NCBI GenBank assembly: GCA_001768565.1
Contig: MEOE01000025.1
Span: 1-64,000 of the forward strand
DNA from: Bacteroidetes bacterium GWF2_33_16
GTDB taxonomy: Bacteria > Bacteroidota > Bacteroidia > Bacteroidales > UBA12077
DNA length: 64,000 nt
Direction of reading: 5' to 3'
Shown here: one piece after another, positions 44,293 to 52,631 of the stretch
How positions within the stretch are numbered: position 1 is the stretch's first letter
Layout of the letters: each line of letters opens with the position of its first letter
Translations under genes and position numbers: made by a program
The notes under the pieces: model-generated
Told to the model about the DNA's origin: nothing
Seen by the model: only the letters and a program-made list of their open reading frames with translations
The model's database searches: none

Positions 44293-45510
44293 CTACTCAT
44301 ACTTTCTAAACACCAGAGTTACATTATGCCCGCCAAAAGCAAACGAATTGCTAATTGCAACATCTACTTTTTGTTTTCGCGATTTATTTGGAACATAATC
44401 AAGATCAAGTTCAGGATCAGGTTCATCAAGATTTATTGTTGGAGGTATAATACCATTAATAATCGATAACACACAAACTACCCCTTCTATTGCACCTGCA
44501 GCACCAATAGTATGACCTACCATTGATTTAGTAGATGAAATAGGAATCTTATATGCATTATCACCAAAAACCTTTTTAACTGCCATGGTTTCATACATAT
44601 CATTTAGCATTGTAGATGTACCATGAGCATTAATATAGTTAACTTCTTCTGGTTTAACACCTGCATTTTTCAGAGCAAGTTCCATTGTGTCAGCCATTCC
44701 TTCACCATTAGGTTTTGGAGCCATAATGTTATATGATTCATTAGTAAAGGCATAATCTGCTATCTCTGCATATATTTTTGCTCCGCGAGACTTAGCATGC
44801 TGTTCCGATTCCAGAATTAAAATACCAGCACCTTCACCAATAACAAAACCATCGCGATTTTTTGAAAAAGGACAACTGGCTTTTTCAGGTTTATCGTTTG
44901 CTAACGAGAGAGCATAAAGCTCATTGAAACCTTCAATTTCTTCTTTGTTAATAATTGAATCAGCACCACCAACAATCATCATATCTGCCCTACCCGACTT
45001 TATCATATCAAAACCAAGTGCAATGGCATATGCTGATGATGAGCATGCAGATGATGTTGTAAAGTTTGGTCCTTCGATATTGTATCGCATTCCAATCCAT
45101 GCCGACATGGCATTATTCATGCGTTTAATTATAAGATTTTTTGGATCAGTGCCATGCTCTGATGATGAATCGCCTGTATTTACTACTCCAATAATTGCTC
45201 CTACCCTGCGCTTATCAATTTTTTCGAAATCAATATTATTTTTTTCGACAGCCTCAACAGTACACACATAACACATTTGTGTTGCGCGTGTCATTTGCTT
45301 TGAAATTCGCTTTTTAATTATTTCTTCTGCTTTTTCAGAAAATGCTGATGGAAGTTCAGCGGCTATTTGTGTTTGGTTATGTGAAGCATCAAACAAACTT
45401 ATCTTACTAACTCCACTTTTACCATCAATAATATTTTTCCAACTTTCTTCCCAATCCAGTCCTAATGCATTAAGCATGTTAAAACCGGTAATTACAACCT
45501 TGTTACTCAT
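44293..45510 (-). CDS. Beta-ketoacyl-ACP synthase (FabF-like KS)
   Basis: A 405-residue KS with intact C156 (TSSACSSSA), H296 (NAHGTST) and H333 (MVGHTIGAAG). It is a normal-length FabF type and is not accompanied by an ACP. It stands as its own minus-strand transcription unit, ending at the bidirectional terminator. It could be another component of the polyene system or an accessory KAS of lipid metabolism; FabF-like enzymes in flexirubin loci have this kind of position at the end. Confidence 0.9.
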   Translation of the reverse strand: MSNKVVITGFNMLNALGLDWEESWKNIIDGKSGVSKISLFDASHNQTQIAAELPSAFSEKAEEIIKKRISKQMTRATQMCYVCTVEAVEKNNIDFEKIDKRRVGAIIGVVNTGDSSSEHGTDPKNLIIKRMNNAMSAWIGMRYNIEGPNFTTSSACSSSAYAIALGFDMIKSGRADMMIVGGADSIINKEEIEGFNELYALSLANDKPEKASCPFSKNRDGFVIGEGAGILILESEQHAKSRGAKIYAEIADYAFTNESYNIMAPKPNGEGMADTMELALKNAGVKPEEVNYINAHGTSTMLNDMYETMAVKKVFGDNAYKIPISSTKSMVGHTIGAAGAIEGVVCVLSIINGIIPPTINLDEPDPELDLDYVPNKSRKQKVDVAISNSFAFGGHNVTLVFRKYE

Positions 45511-45549
45511 TTAACAATCAATCGTTTACAAATTAGATGATTCAGGCCA

Positions 45550-45566
45550 CAAAAGTAACAAATTTA
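45550..45566 (-). promoter_or_regulatory. Overlapping candidate -7 elements for the minus-strand KS
   Basis: Two matches to CAAAnnTA (complement of TAnnTTTG) occur nearly side by side, at 45550-45557 and 45559-45566, about 40-50 bases upstream of the KS start at 45510. No -33 box was identified. Confidence 0.4.
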
Positions 45567-45601
45567 TGGAAATAATAATATAAGAAAATTCGTATAAATA
45601 C

Positions 45602-46606
45602 TTATTTTAACATTATTCCACAAAACTCACCCAATGCTTTCTTAAACGCATATAAATTAATTACAAAATCATTGGAATATTTTAATAGCAATTCCTTAGA
45701 ATATTCCTCCAGTATATTTCGTATAATTTGTTGAACTTCCTTATCTATAATAACATTTGAATCTTGGTAATGGTAAAATAGTTTTGTTGTATGTTTTTCA
45801 TTACTTATTCTGCAGCTTAATTCATTCAGTAAAGGTTGGTATTTTCTTTTATCAGTATCCATTAAAGAATAATTCAGTATCGAATTATACATTGTATTAT
45901 GGCCAACATGATCCATCATCTCGAATAAACCAAAATCGGGAATAACATGTTTTGCTATTTCATCTAGTTGTTTAAAATCCAAGTTGTAACTTTTAGTAAG
46001 TTTAAATGCTTTAATTTGAATTTCTAGCAAAAAACGATTCAGGATAAACGCATTTTTTTCATCTTGTTCAATATAAAATCTATTTACCGATTCGAGGAAG
46101 AGTTTTATACTTTCCTTTGTTATATCATCTGTAGAATCAGAGAAGATTAGCTCTGTAATATTTTTTATTGCTAATGGATAAAAGAAATGAATTCCAGCAA
46201 CACGGTTTTTTCTATTTAAATCTTGTGAATAAACCGATGGAAGTATTGAAGATGAATTCGAAACCAATATACATGAAGGTTTAGCTATTCTCTCCAGGGT
46301 ATTAAAAAATTCTGTTTTTACAGTTTGATCTTCAATAATTGATTCTATTATCAGATCGCAAGATGAAAAGTCTGAAAGTTCATGGGTTATCTTGTAATTA
46401 TTTCTTAAATCAAAAATATTCTGGTCAATAATACCATGTTTAAGCTGCCGTTTTATTTTTTTTTCAAACGTTTCGCGAAGGGTCATTTTATGTTCAGGGT
46501 TTCTTGTATACCAAACTATATCGAAGTTATAATCCGATAAATAATTGAAAATATCAGACCCCATTTTACCACTTCCAATAATTCCAATTTTCTGAATTTT
46601 ATTCAT
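45602..46606 (-). CDS. 3-hydroxyacyl-CoA dehydrogenase family protein
   Basis: A 334-residue NAD-dependent enzyme. The Rossmann motif GIIGSGKMGSDI is at the start, the FESIIED-like segment is CDLIIESIIED, and SNSSS and IHFFYP mark the catalytic centre (His in GIHFFYP). The C-terminal domain (about 190-334) is helical and diverged from typical 3HCDH. Members oxidise 3-hydroxyacyl-CoA or act on related hydroxy acids. It stands alone on the minus strand between terminators, but near two enoyl-CoA hydratases and a KASIII. Confidence 0.85.
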   Translation of the reverse strand: MNKIQKIGIIGSGKMGSDIFNYLSDYNFDIVWYTRNPEHKMTLRETFEKKIKRQLKHGIIDQNIFDLRNNYKITHELSDFSSCDLIIESIIEDQTVKTEFFNTLERIAKPSCILVSNSSSILPSVYSQDLNRKNRVAGIHFFYPLAIKNITELIFSDSTDDITKESIKLFLESVNRFYIEQDEKNAFILNRFLLEIQIKAFKLTKSYNLDFKQLDEIAKHVIPDFGLFEMMDHVGHNTMYNSILNYSLMDTDKRKYQPLLNELSCRISNEKHTTKLFYHYQDSNVIIDKEVQQIIRNILEEYSKELLLKYSNDFVINLYAFKKALGEFCGIMLK

Positions 46607-46650
46607 ATTAATTACTTTAAAAACAAGAACTAAAATAATAATTAGTTTTT

Positions 46651-46682
46651 AAAAAGAAAAGCTGCCTTAAATAGCAGCTTTT
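46651..46682 (-). terminator. Terminator of the beta-barrel protein gene
   Basis: AAAAGCTGC (46657-46665) pairs with GCAGCTTTT (46674-46682); read on the minus strand a T-rich stretch follows. It is just downstream of the gene at 46705-47409, so that gene and the dehydrogenase are separate units. Confidence 0.75.
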
Positions 46683-46704
46683 CAATTTTTATTTAAAGAC
46701 TTAA

Positions 46705-47409
46705 TTATTTTGTAGCTTTCTTCTCCTTTTTATGCTTGTCAAAAATTCCGAATTTAAGTGAGGCATTAATTGCCAGATTAGAAAGATCATCATTAGAAAG
46801 ATAATCCATTTCTGTAAATTGAACTAGTCTGTATGATGCTCCCAAATCAAAACGCATAAACTTTGTAATATTTACTTCGAGGTTAATTCCCGGTTCTAAT
46901 ACAAAGAATGCTGAACTCTCATATGTTTTAAAATCATCCCATGTAAATTCTTCTTCATTGATTATAATGTCCTTATAAAGACTAGCACCTCCACCTCCAA
47001 CTAATACCGGAATTGTAAAGTGCACCAATTTATTACCAAAAAGAATATATTCAAAAACAAATCCTCCATAACCAAATCCTATTTTTGAAGCTGGATCATA
47101 ATTTGCCTCTGTATCCAATCCATAAGGAGTTATATGTTCGGTTGCCAAACCATATCCTCCTAAACCAATTGAGAATTTGTCATTAAAGATTAAACCTAAT
47201 CGACCACCCACTAAAAAACCATAACCGTCCTTATCGCCAGAATTAATTATTGTACCTTTTAATTCTGGATTAATAAACATACCGGATAATCTTGTCTTAT
47301 TGCCCATTTTTTTCCCGGTGAACAGAGTTTTCATTTCGCTTTCGGTTTCTTGAGCAAAACCAGCCTGAATAAACAAGCTTAATAAAATTAGAGTTAAAAT
47401 TTTCTTCAT
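46705..47409 (-). CDS. Outer-membrane beta-barrel protein
   Basis: A 234-residue protein with signal peptide (cleavage after GFAQ near 20) and alternating polar/hydrophobic strands rich in Gly and Tyr, consistent with a small eight-stranded barrel (FMRFDLGASYRLVQF-type strands). A basic tail (KHKKEKKATK) ends the protein. I recognise no specific family or function. It interrupts the biosynthetic region and is preceded by an 86-base gap; it may not be connected with the pathway. Confidence 0.75.
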   Translation of the reverse strand: MKKILTLILLSLFIQAGFAQETESEMKTLFTGKKMGNKTRLSGMFINPELKGTIINSGDKDGYGFLVGGRLGLIFNDKFSIGLGGYGLATEHITPYGLDTEANYDPASKIGFGYGGFVFEYILFGNKLVHFTIPVLVGGGGASLYKDIIINEEEFTWDDFKTYESSAFFVLEPGINLEVNITKFMRFDLGASYRLVQFTEMDYLSNDDLSNLAINASLKFGIFDKHKKEKKATK

Positions 47410-47495
47410 AATTGTAATGTTTTATTGTTAACCTATTCTTTCTAATTTACTATTATTTTAAGTAAAGGTAAAACAAAATCATAAATCATGCCAAA

Positions 47496-48623
47496 CTAAA
47501 AATACTTAAGTACATATCCTGCCTGCATAAACTTACTCACTTCGGTTACAAAACTCAATATCATTTGGTTATGTTCCATTTTTTCTTCATGTAGAATTCT
47601 GTCTATTGAAATAAAAGCCATTGGAGGACCTGCGTAACCCATACTGGCCATTTTGGTATATAAAGTATCTCGCGAAATACCCAATTGCTGGCATTCGTCC
47701 ATAATAAGTTCCGAAATATGCTTTGATGGAAAATTAACCTGAAAATATTTTATTTCATTAAGGTTTATAGGATATTTGGCAAGCATCCTTTTTAAACCTT
47801 TAATAAATACGCTTCCATCGTCATCGTGAAAATGAGTTCTTAATTGTTCGTTAAACATCTGGCTTAAATGATGATATCCCAATTCGTATTCCTTTTTTGG
47901 ATTCATCCAATAGGCAGGGCGGTGATTTAACATGGCTGATGGCTTTTTCCCACCAATAGATTCCATATAGGCATTTTCTACAAAAAGACCATTTTCTTTT
48001 TTATCAGTAGCCTGTAAAACAAGAGCTCCGGCACCATCACTTAAAAAATAGCGTAAAAACAATTCTTCTTTTTTTACGATAGCTTGATTGTAATACTCTG
48101 CTCTCAACTCCGACGATGACATGCTGGAAGAAATTACAAGCGCATTTTTATATCTGCCCGATTTAATAAAATCGCTTGCCACAAGCAATGCTTTATATGC
48201 AGATGTGCAGTTTGCATGTATTGAAAGTTCACCACATTGCTCAATTCCAAGTGCATCCTGAATTCTTACCGATGCCGTTGGCATCTGATGCTGATGTGCA
48301 CTTCCATATACAATTAAATCAATATCTGTGGTTTTTAATCCTGCTGTATTAATTGCTTTTTGGGCTGCTTTTACCGACATAGTAATATTATCATCAGTAA
48401 ATTCGCGGGTTATGGGATCAATAGCATAATGATAGTAATCTACCTCGAGCATTTCTTTCATTAGCTCTTTCATTCGGTGTAACCATTTCTGCAATTTTTC
48501 AGGAGCTTCATTTAACTCACCCAGATAATAGTCAACATCATCAATTGGAATTGCTTTACCAGGCAAATAACTACCTGTACCAGTAAGCTTTACATATATC
48601 TCGTTCTGATTATCAATACACAT
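47496..48623 (-). CDS. KAS III (FabH/DarB)-like condensing enzyme with altered triad
   Basis: A 375-residue thiolase-fold enzyme of the KASIII group. The nucleophile is C139 in HANCTSAY. The HQAN histidine motif reads FQVNFPSKH, so the usual histidine is F294, with H302 a few residues later; the usual Asn loop is GYAGPPMA. Such changes occur in KASIII relatives that transfer or join acyl groups (DarB/CerJ-like). It may join two acyl chains or load an acyl starter. It is the last gene of a five-gene minus operon with enoyl-CoA hydratases and a PPTase. Confidence 0.8.
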   Translation of the reverse strand: MCIDNQNEIYVKLTGTGSYLPGKAIPIDDVDYYLGELNEAPEKLQKWLHRMKELMKEMLEVDYYHYAIDPITREFTDDNITMSVKAAQKAINTAGLKTTDIDLIVYGSAHQHQMPTASVRIQDALGIEQCGELSIHANCTSAYKALLVASDFIKSGRYKNALVISSSMSSSELRAEYYNQAIVKKEELFLRYFLSDGAGALVLQATDKKENGLFVENAYMESIGGKKPSAMLNHRPAYWMNPKKEYELGYHHLSQMFNEQLRTHFHDDDGSVFIKGLKRMLAKYPINLNEIKYFQVNFPSKHISELIMDECQQLGISRDTLYTKMASMGYAGPPMAFISIDRILHEEKMEHNQMILSFVTEVSKFMQAGYVLKYF

Positions 48624-48635
48624 ATTTAAACTATT

Positions 48636-49289
48636 TTATTCTGAAAATTTTAGTTCCTTAGTAAAACTGCTACTAAGTTTTAAGGCTATATCAATTGCGC
48701 TTTCGATTAATATTTTCGAAGGTACTATTTTGTTTATTACTTTCCACTCCAAGGCTTTTTCTGGACTAAAAGTGTTACCACTTAAAATTATTTCTATTGC
48801 AACAGCTGTGCTCACACGTTTGGGTAAAGATACAGTTCCTGTGCAACCTGGCATAAGACCAAATGTAGTTTCGGGTAATCCTAAAACAGCTTTACTGCTA
48901 CAAATAATATAGTCGGCGCATAAAGCCAACTCAAAAGCTGATCCCAAACAAACTCCATTAACAGCAGCAATTACAGGAATATCCAAATCTTTTAGAGAAT
49001 AAAAAATCTGGCTGTTTATATTTAAAAATTCACTTACTTTCTTTATATCACCGCAATGTTCATGACTTCGTGATATAATTCCCAAAAGATCATCGATTAC
49101 TGCACCCGATGAAAAATGACGGCCATTTCCATAAATAATAATTGCTTTTACTTCAGCTTTTTCTGCGATCTCTGTTCTCCACCAGTAAAACTCTTCAAAA
49201 AACAATGATCCCATAGGATTGGATGGAGGATTATTAAGTTGTAAAAATCCAATTTTATCTTCGATATGCCAGTTTAGTACTTTAAACAT
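48636..49289 (-). CDS. Enoyl-CoA hydratase/isomerase family protein
   Basis: A 217-residue crotonase-fold protein, short for the family (about 250-260). The first oxyanion-hole strand is GRHFSSGAVIDDL and the second is VNGVCLGSAFELAL; the catalytic-loop region is LPETTFGLMPGCTGT, with one Glu preserved. The C-terminal trimerisation helices are shortened. It would hydrate/dehydrate or isomerise an acyl-CoA or acyl-ACP. It overlaps the PPTase gene by one base. Confidence 0.83.
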   Translation of the reverse strand: MFKVLNWHIEDKIGFLQLNNPPSNPMGSLFFEEFYWWRTEIAEKAEVKAIIIYGNGRHFSSGAVIDDLLGIISRSHEHCGDIKKVSEFLNINSQIFYSLKDLDIPVIAAVNGVCLGSAFELALCADYIICSSKAVLGLPETTFGLMPGCTGTVSLPKRVSTAVAIEIILSGNTFSPEKALEWKVINKIVPSKILIESAIDIALKLSSSFTKELKFSE

Positions 49290-49633
49290 TATTCTATGGT
49301 AACTAAAGTTGCTACATAATTTTTTGAATGTGATATGGAAATTTGAGTATTTTTTATTGCTCTGATCTCCATGCTTTCTTTTGATTTTCCTTTTATAAAT
49401 ATTTCGGGTTTCCCTTGTTTGTCATTCAATATCTCTATTTCGTGATAATTATCCTGTTCCAAAAAATCTAGTATTGATCTTTTTATCAAATACCTAGCTC
49501 CAAGGCTTTTAATTTTGTTCTTAGACTCGTTTTGCTTCAGTTCCAGATCAGTAAATATTTCTGATTCCTGATGTTTTAAAAGTTCAGGTTGGATTTTGCT
49601 TATTGCTACTATGGTTTCAATTAGGTTATACAT
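49289..49633 (-). CDS. Degenerate AcpS-like phosphopantetheinyl transferase homologue
   Basis: A 114-residue protein with the C-terminal AcpS signature intact (QISISHSKNYVATLV, SISHS at 99-103) and the LGARYLIKRSIL helix. Both metal-binding acidic residues are missing: the start MYNLIETIVAIS has no GIDI, and the KEA glutamate is R52 (KRS). It should not bind Mg-CoA normally. This is the mirror image of the protein at 10322, which keeps Asp/Glu and lacks SISH. It lies between the two enoyl-CoA hydratase genes. Confidence 0.7.
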   Translation of the reverse strand: MYNLIETIVAISKIQPELLKHQESEIFTDLELKQNESKNKIKSLGARYLIKRSILDFLEQDNYHEIEILNDKQGKPEIFIKGKSKESMEIRAIKNTQISISHSKNYVATLVTIE

Positions 49634-49642
49634 TATACCTTA

Positions 49643-50377
49643 CTAATCTTTCTTTACTTGTATTGCCAACTTGCAGAATAATTCTGTTTCAATTTTCAGT
49701 GCCTCCGTTCGATCTAGTTTTTTGGCATTATGAATAGCTTTCATAACATACTGAATTAATTCTATCGAGCGGTCATGAGTTAAATTAGTAATCTTTGTTA
49801 TTGCACTTTCAAATGCATCCTTCGATTCTGAAATATAATCTACAAGCCCAATCTGCTTTGCATTCTCTGTATTTACCATATCTGCAGAAAGTATTAGATC
49901 AAACATATCGTGCTGGCCCAGCAATTGAATTATTCTATAAATCCCACCCAAACCAGGAATTAATCCAAGATTTGATTCGGGAAAAGCAAACAATGCATTT
50001 TTCGAAGCAATTCTAATATGACAGGCAAGAGCAATTTCAAGTCCTCCCCCAAAACAAACTCCGTTAATAGCAGCAATTATAGGAATTTCAAGATTCTCTA
50101 TATAATCAAGTATTTCTTTTCCGCTAGATATTTTTTTAGAAAGCATTGTTTTGTTTTGTGCAAGTGATACTAAATCGCTTAAACTTGCTCCAGCAGAGAA
50201 ATTACGACCAGTTCCTTTAATAATAATCCCCTTAAGTTGATTATCGTTTGTCCAATTTTTCAGATCATTTATATCGATAAATTCAGGCTCAATTAAATAA
50301 TTTTCCTTACCATTCGATAAAGAAATAATCCCAATGTTGCCCTGTTTTTCCCAATTTGCTATTGTTGATTTACCCAT
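49643..50377 (-). CDS. Enoyl-CoA hydratase/isomerase family protein
   Basis: A 244-residue crotonase-fold protein. The oxyanion-hole motifs are GRNFSAGASLSDL and INGVCFGGGLEIALA, and the catalytic glutamate lies in FPESNLGLIPGLGGI. It is closer to a standard enoyl-CoA hydratase than its neighbour at 48636. The adjacent genes (thioesterase on one side, PPTase and second hydratase on the other) are within 11 bases. Confidence 0.87.
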   Translation of the reverse strand: MGKSTIANWEKQGNIGIISLSNGKENYLIEPEFIDINDLKNWTNDNQLKGIIIKGTGRNFSAGASLSDLVSLAQNKTMLSKKISSGKEILDYIENLEIPIIAAINGVCFGGGLEIALACHIRIASKNALFAFPESNLGLIPGLGGIYRIIQLLGQHDMFDLILSADMVNTENAKQIGLVDYISESKDAFESAITKITNLTHDRSIELIQYVMKAIHNAKKLDRTEALKIETELFCKLAIQVKKD

Positions 50378-50388
50378 TTTGTGTGATG

Positions 50389-50775
50389 CTATTTAATAAT
50401 ACTTATTAACTCAGGCGGCAAATCCTGAGTAACTCGTTCGCTATTAATAAGTAAGGTTTTTGTTTTAGCTTTTGATGCTTTAACATTGGTGGTTTTATTA
50501 AAAATCTCCTGATAAAAAATCAAATATGGTGCTTCGTGTTTCAGGCTTGTAATAACTTCAATAGAATCAAACATTTTAAGTTCTCTCATATAGCGAATGT
50601 TGGTTTCTACTACAACCAAAAACATACCTGATTTTAAAAATGCTTCAAGGAATCCCGATTCTTTAAGAATATTCCAACGTGCCTGTTCGTTATAATTCAG
50701 ATAAACTGCGTTATTCACATGCCCAAACGAATCAAGCTCATAGCCTCTTACTTCTGTTATATATTTATACGGCAT
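50389..50775 (-). CDS. 4HBT-type acyl-CoA thioesterase
   Basis: A 128-residue hotdog thioesterase; the catalytic Asp is in YELDSFGHVNNAVYLNY, and the NIRYMREL strand is typical. It would hydrolyse an acyl-CoA or acyl-ACP and is the first gene of the minus-strand five-gene operon ending at 47496. It is a different subgroup from the thioesterase at 26141. Confidence 0.87.
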   Translation of the reverse strand: MPYKYITEVRGYELDSFGHVNNAVYLNYNEQARWNILKESGFLEAFLKSGMFLVVVETNIRYMRELKMFDSIEVITSLKHEAPYLIFYQEIFNKTTNVKASKAKTKTLLINSERVTQDLPPELISIIK

Positions 50776-50915
50776 AGTTTATAATTAAAGCTTATAAAAA
50801 TAGATAGAAATTTGGAGTTTTTAAAAAATAAAGACAGAATTGAGCATACAGAAAATAATTTGTAGTTCTGAATAAATAAATTTCTCTATTTTTATCAGAA
50901 AAATAAAGAATAATA

Positions 50916-52010
50916 ATGGTAAAATACAATATAAAATCGTATCCCCCAGCTGCAGTATTAAAATGGGTTGAAGATTTCAGATACTTTTTGGTTCGATTTT
51001 CAAGGAAATTTACACCTGATACTGTAAATATTATTGAGATGGTTCAGGGATTTTATGTTTCACGAGCTATTGGAGTAGCAGCCGACCTGAATATTGCCGA
51101 ACATTTAAGACAAGATGAAAAGTCTATTGTCGAATTGGCAAAAATTACCAAAACCCATGAAGAATCACTTTACAGAGTAATGAGAATGCTTGCCAGTCAA
51201 GGTGTTTTTGTTGAGAAAAAGAATCGGTACTTTTGTAATAACAAATTATCCAAAACCTTGCTCGATCAACCTGATTCGATGAGACACATGGTTATTCACC
51301 AGGTAAATGGAATTAATTGGAAACTGTTTGGCGATTTAACGGAAATTGTAACTTCTGGTGAAAGTACATTTAAGAAACATGCAGGAATGGATGTTTTTGA
51401 ATACATGGAGTCTGATCCAAAAAAGAATGAGCTTTATAATAAAGCAATGACAAATACTGCATTGCTGGTTAGTTCTGCTATACTCTCAGAATATAATTTT
51501 GGGAAAGCTAAATGTGTTGTCGATATTGGTGGTGGAGAAGGAATTTTACTTGCATTATTACTCTTAAAACACAAAAAACTAAAAGGAATAAATTATGATC
51601 TGCCACATGTTGTTTCTGCATCAAAAAAAACTTTTGAAAATTATAATGTTGCTGAACGGGTCAATTTAGTTGCAGGTGATTTTTTCAATGATATACCTCA
51701 AGGTGGCGATTTGTACTTTTTAAAAAGCATTTTTCATAATATAAATGATTTGCAGTGTATTGAGTTACTTAAAAAAATCAAATCTGTTTTACCTAAAAAT
51801 GGCAAAATATTAATTTTTGAACCAATTATTGAACCAAATAACGGAAAATACTCGTTTGCTAAACTATACGATACTCAAATGTTAGTTAGTTCGGTGAATG
51901 CAAAAGAAAGAACTATTGAAGAATTTCTTGAATTATTCGAAAAAGCTGGAGTAAAATTCCATAAGGTAATTAAAACTGTTTCCCCTTTTTCAATTATAGA
52001 AGTTAATTAA
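50916..52010 (+). CDS. SAM-dependent O-methyltransferase (plant-type small-molecule family)
   Basis: A 364-residue enzyme of the Methyltransf_2 type. An N-terminal winged-helix dimerisation domain (about 40-125) is followed by a SAM domain with the loop VVDIGGGEGILL and a DLPHVV strand. The family's catalytic HD/HxW segment appears as IFHNINDLQC. Such enzymes methylate phenolic hydroxyl or carboxyl groups, so an aryl-ring or chain-end methylation of the pigment is plausible. It is divergent from the thioesterase operon and ends in a strong terminator. Confidence 0.87.
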   Translation: MVKYNIKSYPPAAVLKWVEDFRYFLVRFSRKFTPDTVNIIEMVQGFYVSRAIGVAADLNIAEHLRQDEKSIVELAKITKTHEESLYRVMRMLASQGVFVEKKNRYFCNNKLSKTLLDQPDSMRHMVIHQVNGINWKLFGDLTEIVTSGESTFKKHAGMDVFEYMESDPKKNELYNKAMTNTALLVSSAILSEYNFGKAKCVVDIGGGEGILLALLLLKHKKLKGINYDLPHVVSASKKTFENYNVAERVNLVAGDFFNDIPQGGDLYFLKSIFHNINDLQCIELLKKIKSVLPKNGKILIFEPIIEPNNGKYSFAKLYDTQMLVSSVNAKERTIEEFLELFEKAGVKFHKVIKTVSPFSIIEVN

Positions 52011-52011
52011 C

Positions 52012-52041
52012 AAAAAAACCGCTCAAAAGAGCGGTTTTTTT
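52012..52041. terminator. Rho-independent terminator
   Basis: AAAAAAACCGCTC pairs with GAGCGGTTTTTTT around an AAAA loop (core stem CCGCTC at 52019-52024 and GAGCGG at 52029-52034). It is the strongest stem of the window and works for both the methyltransferase and the convergent OsmC gene. Confidence 0.93.
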
Positions 52042-52057
52042 CTAGCTTTATAAAAAA

Positions 52058-52456
52058 CTAGACTGCCTTAGTATATACATCAAATTGTGGTGGAGTTTGC
52101 AAATGTTTTTTTACTGCACATAAATTGGCTGCATTAATTACTGCCTCTTTATATTTCTCAGGAAAATCCTTTGGTACTTGTATTTCTAAATCAATCTTAT
52201 CTATCAATCGGGTTGAATGATTATAATTCATATGTTGAATTATTTTTATTCCATCTGTCGATATACCCCGCTGATCACAAAAACCTTTCACATAGATTCC
52301 TGCACATGTGCCAATAGATGCTAAAAACAAGTCGAATGGAGCAGGAGCTGTTCCATCTCCTCCACCTTGCAAAGGTTGATCCGTTTTAATTATAGTTCCG
52401 TTAAAATTAGCATTCACTTTTTTATTGCCATCAAAATAAATTTCCATTTCAATCAT
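52058..52456 (-). CDS. OsmC family protein
   Basis: A 132-residue OsmC/YhfA-like protein. OsmC proteins reduce organic hydroperoxides using two cysteines; here C51 (SIGTCAGIYV) and C113 (ANLCAVKKHL) are in the usual positions. The extra C60 is not conserved in the family. It is in the cytoplasm. It is monocistronic and convergent to the methyltransferase, separated from it by a terminator. Confidence 0.9.
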   Translation of the reverse strand: MIEMEIYFDGNKKVNANFNGTIIKTDQPLQGGGDGTAPAPFDLFLASIGTCAGIYVKGFCDQRGISTDGIKIIQHMNYNHSTRLIDKIDLEIQVPKDFPEKYKEAVINAANLCAVKKHLQTPPQFDVYTKAV

Positions 52457-52577
52457 ATCTTCAATTTTTATTTAATTATTAAATTATTAACATATATAAA
52501 TTAGAGTATTCAAAAATTTTGCCAAATAAATAAATTGTGATTATGCTGACAAATGGACTTAAAATTTAAAGAATTAT

Positions 52578-52611
52578 AAAAAAGTCCTGCCAATATTACA
52601 ATAACAGGACT
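52578..52611 (-). terminator. Terminator of the propeller-protein gene
   Basis: AGTCCTG (52583-52589) pairs with CAGGACT (52605-52611); on the minus strand the stem is followed by a run of T. It is 20 bases beyond the stop at 52632. Confidence 0.85.
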
Positions 52612-52631
52612 ATAAAACAACAAATAAATAA

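Noticed and set aside
47496..50377. HMG-synthase-type beta-branching cassette
   Set aside because: Two ECHs and a KASIII-like enzyme fit in part, but there is no decarboxylating KS with a replaced cysteine and no donor ACP in this operon; kept only as an alternative in the findings.
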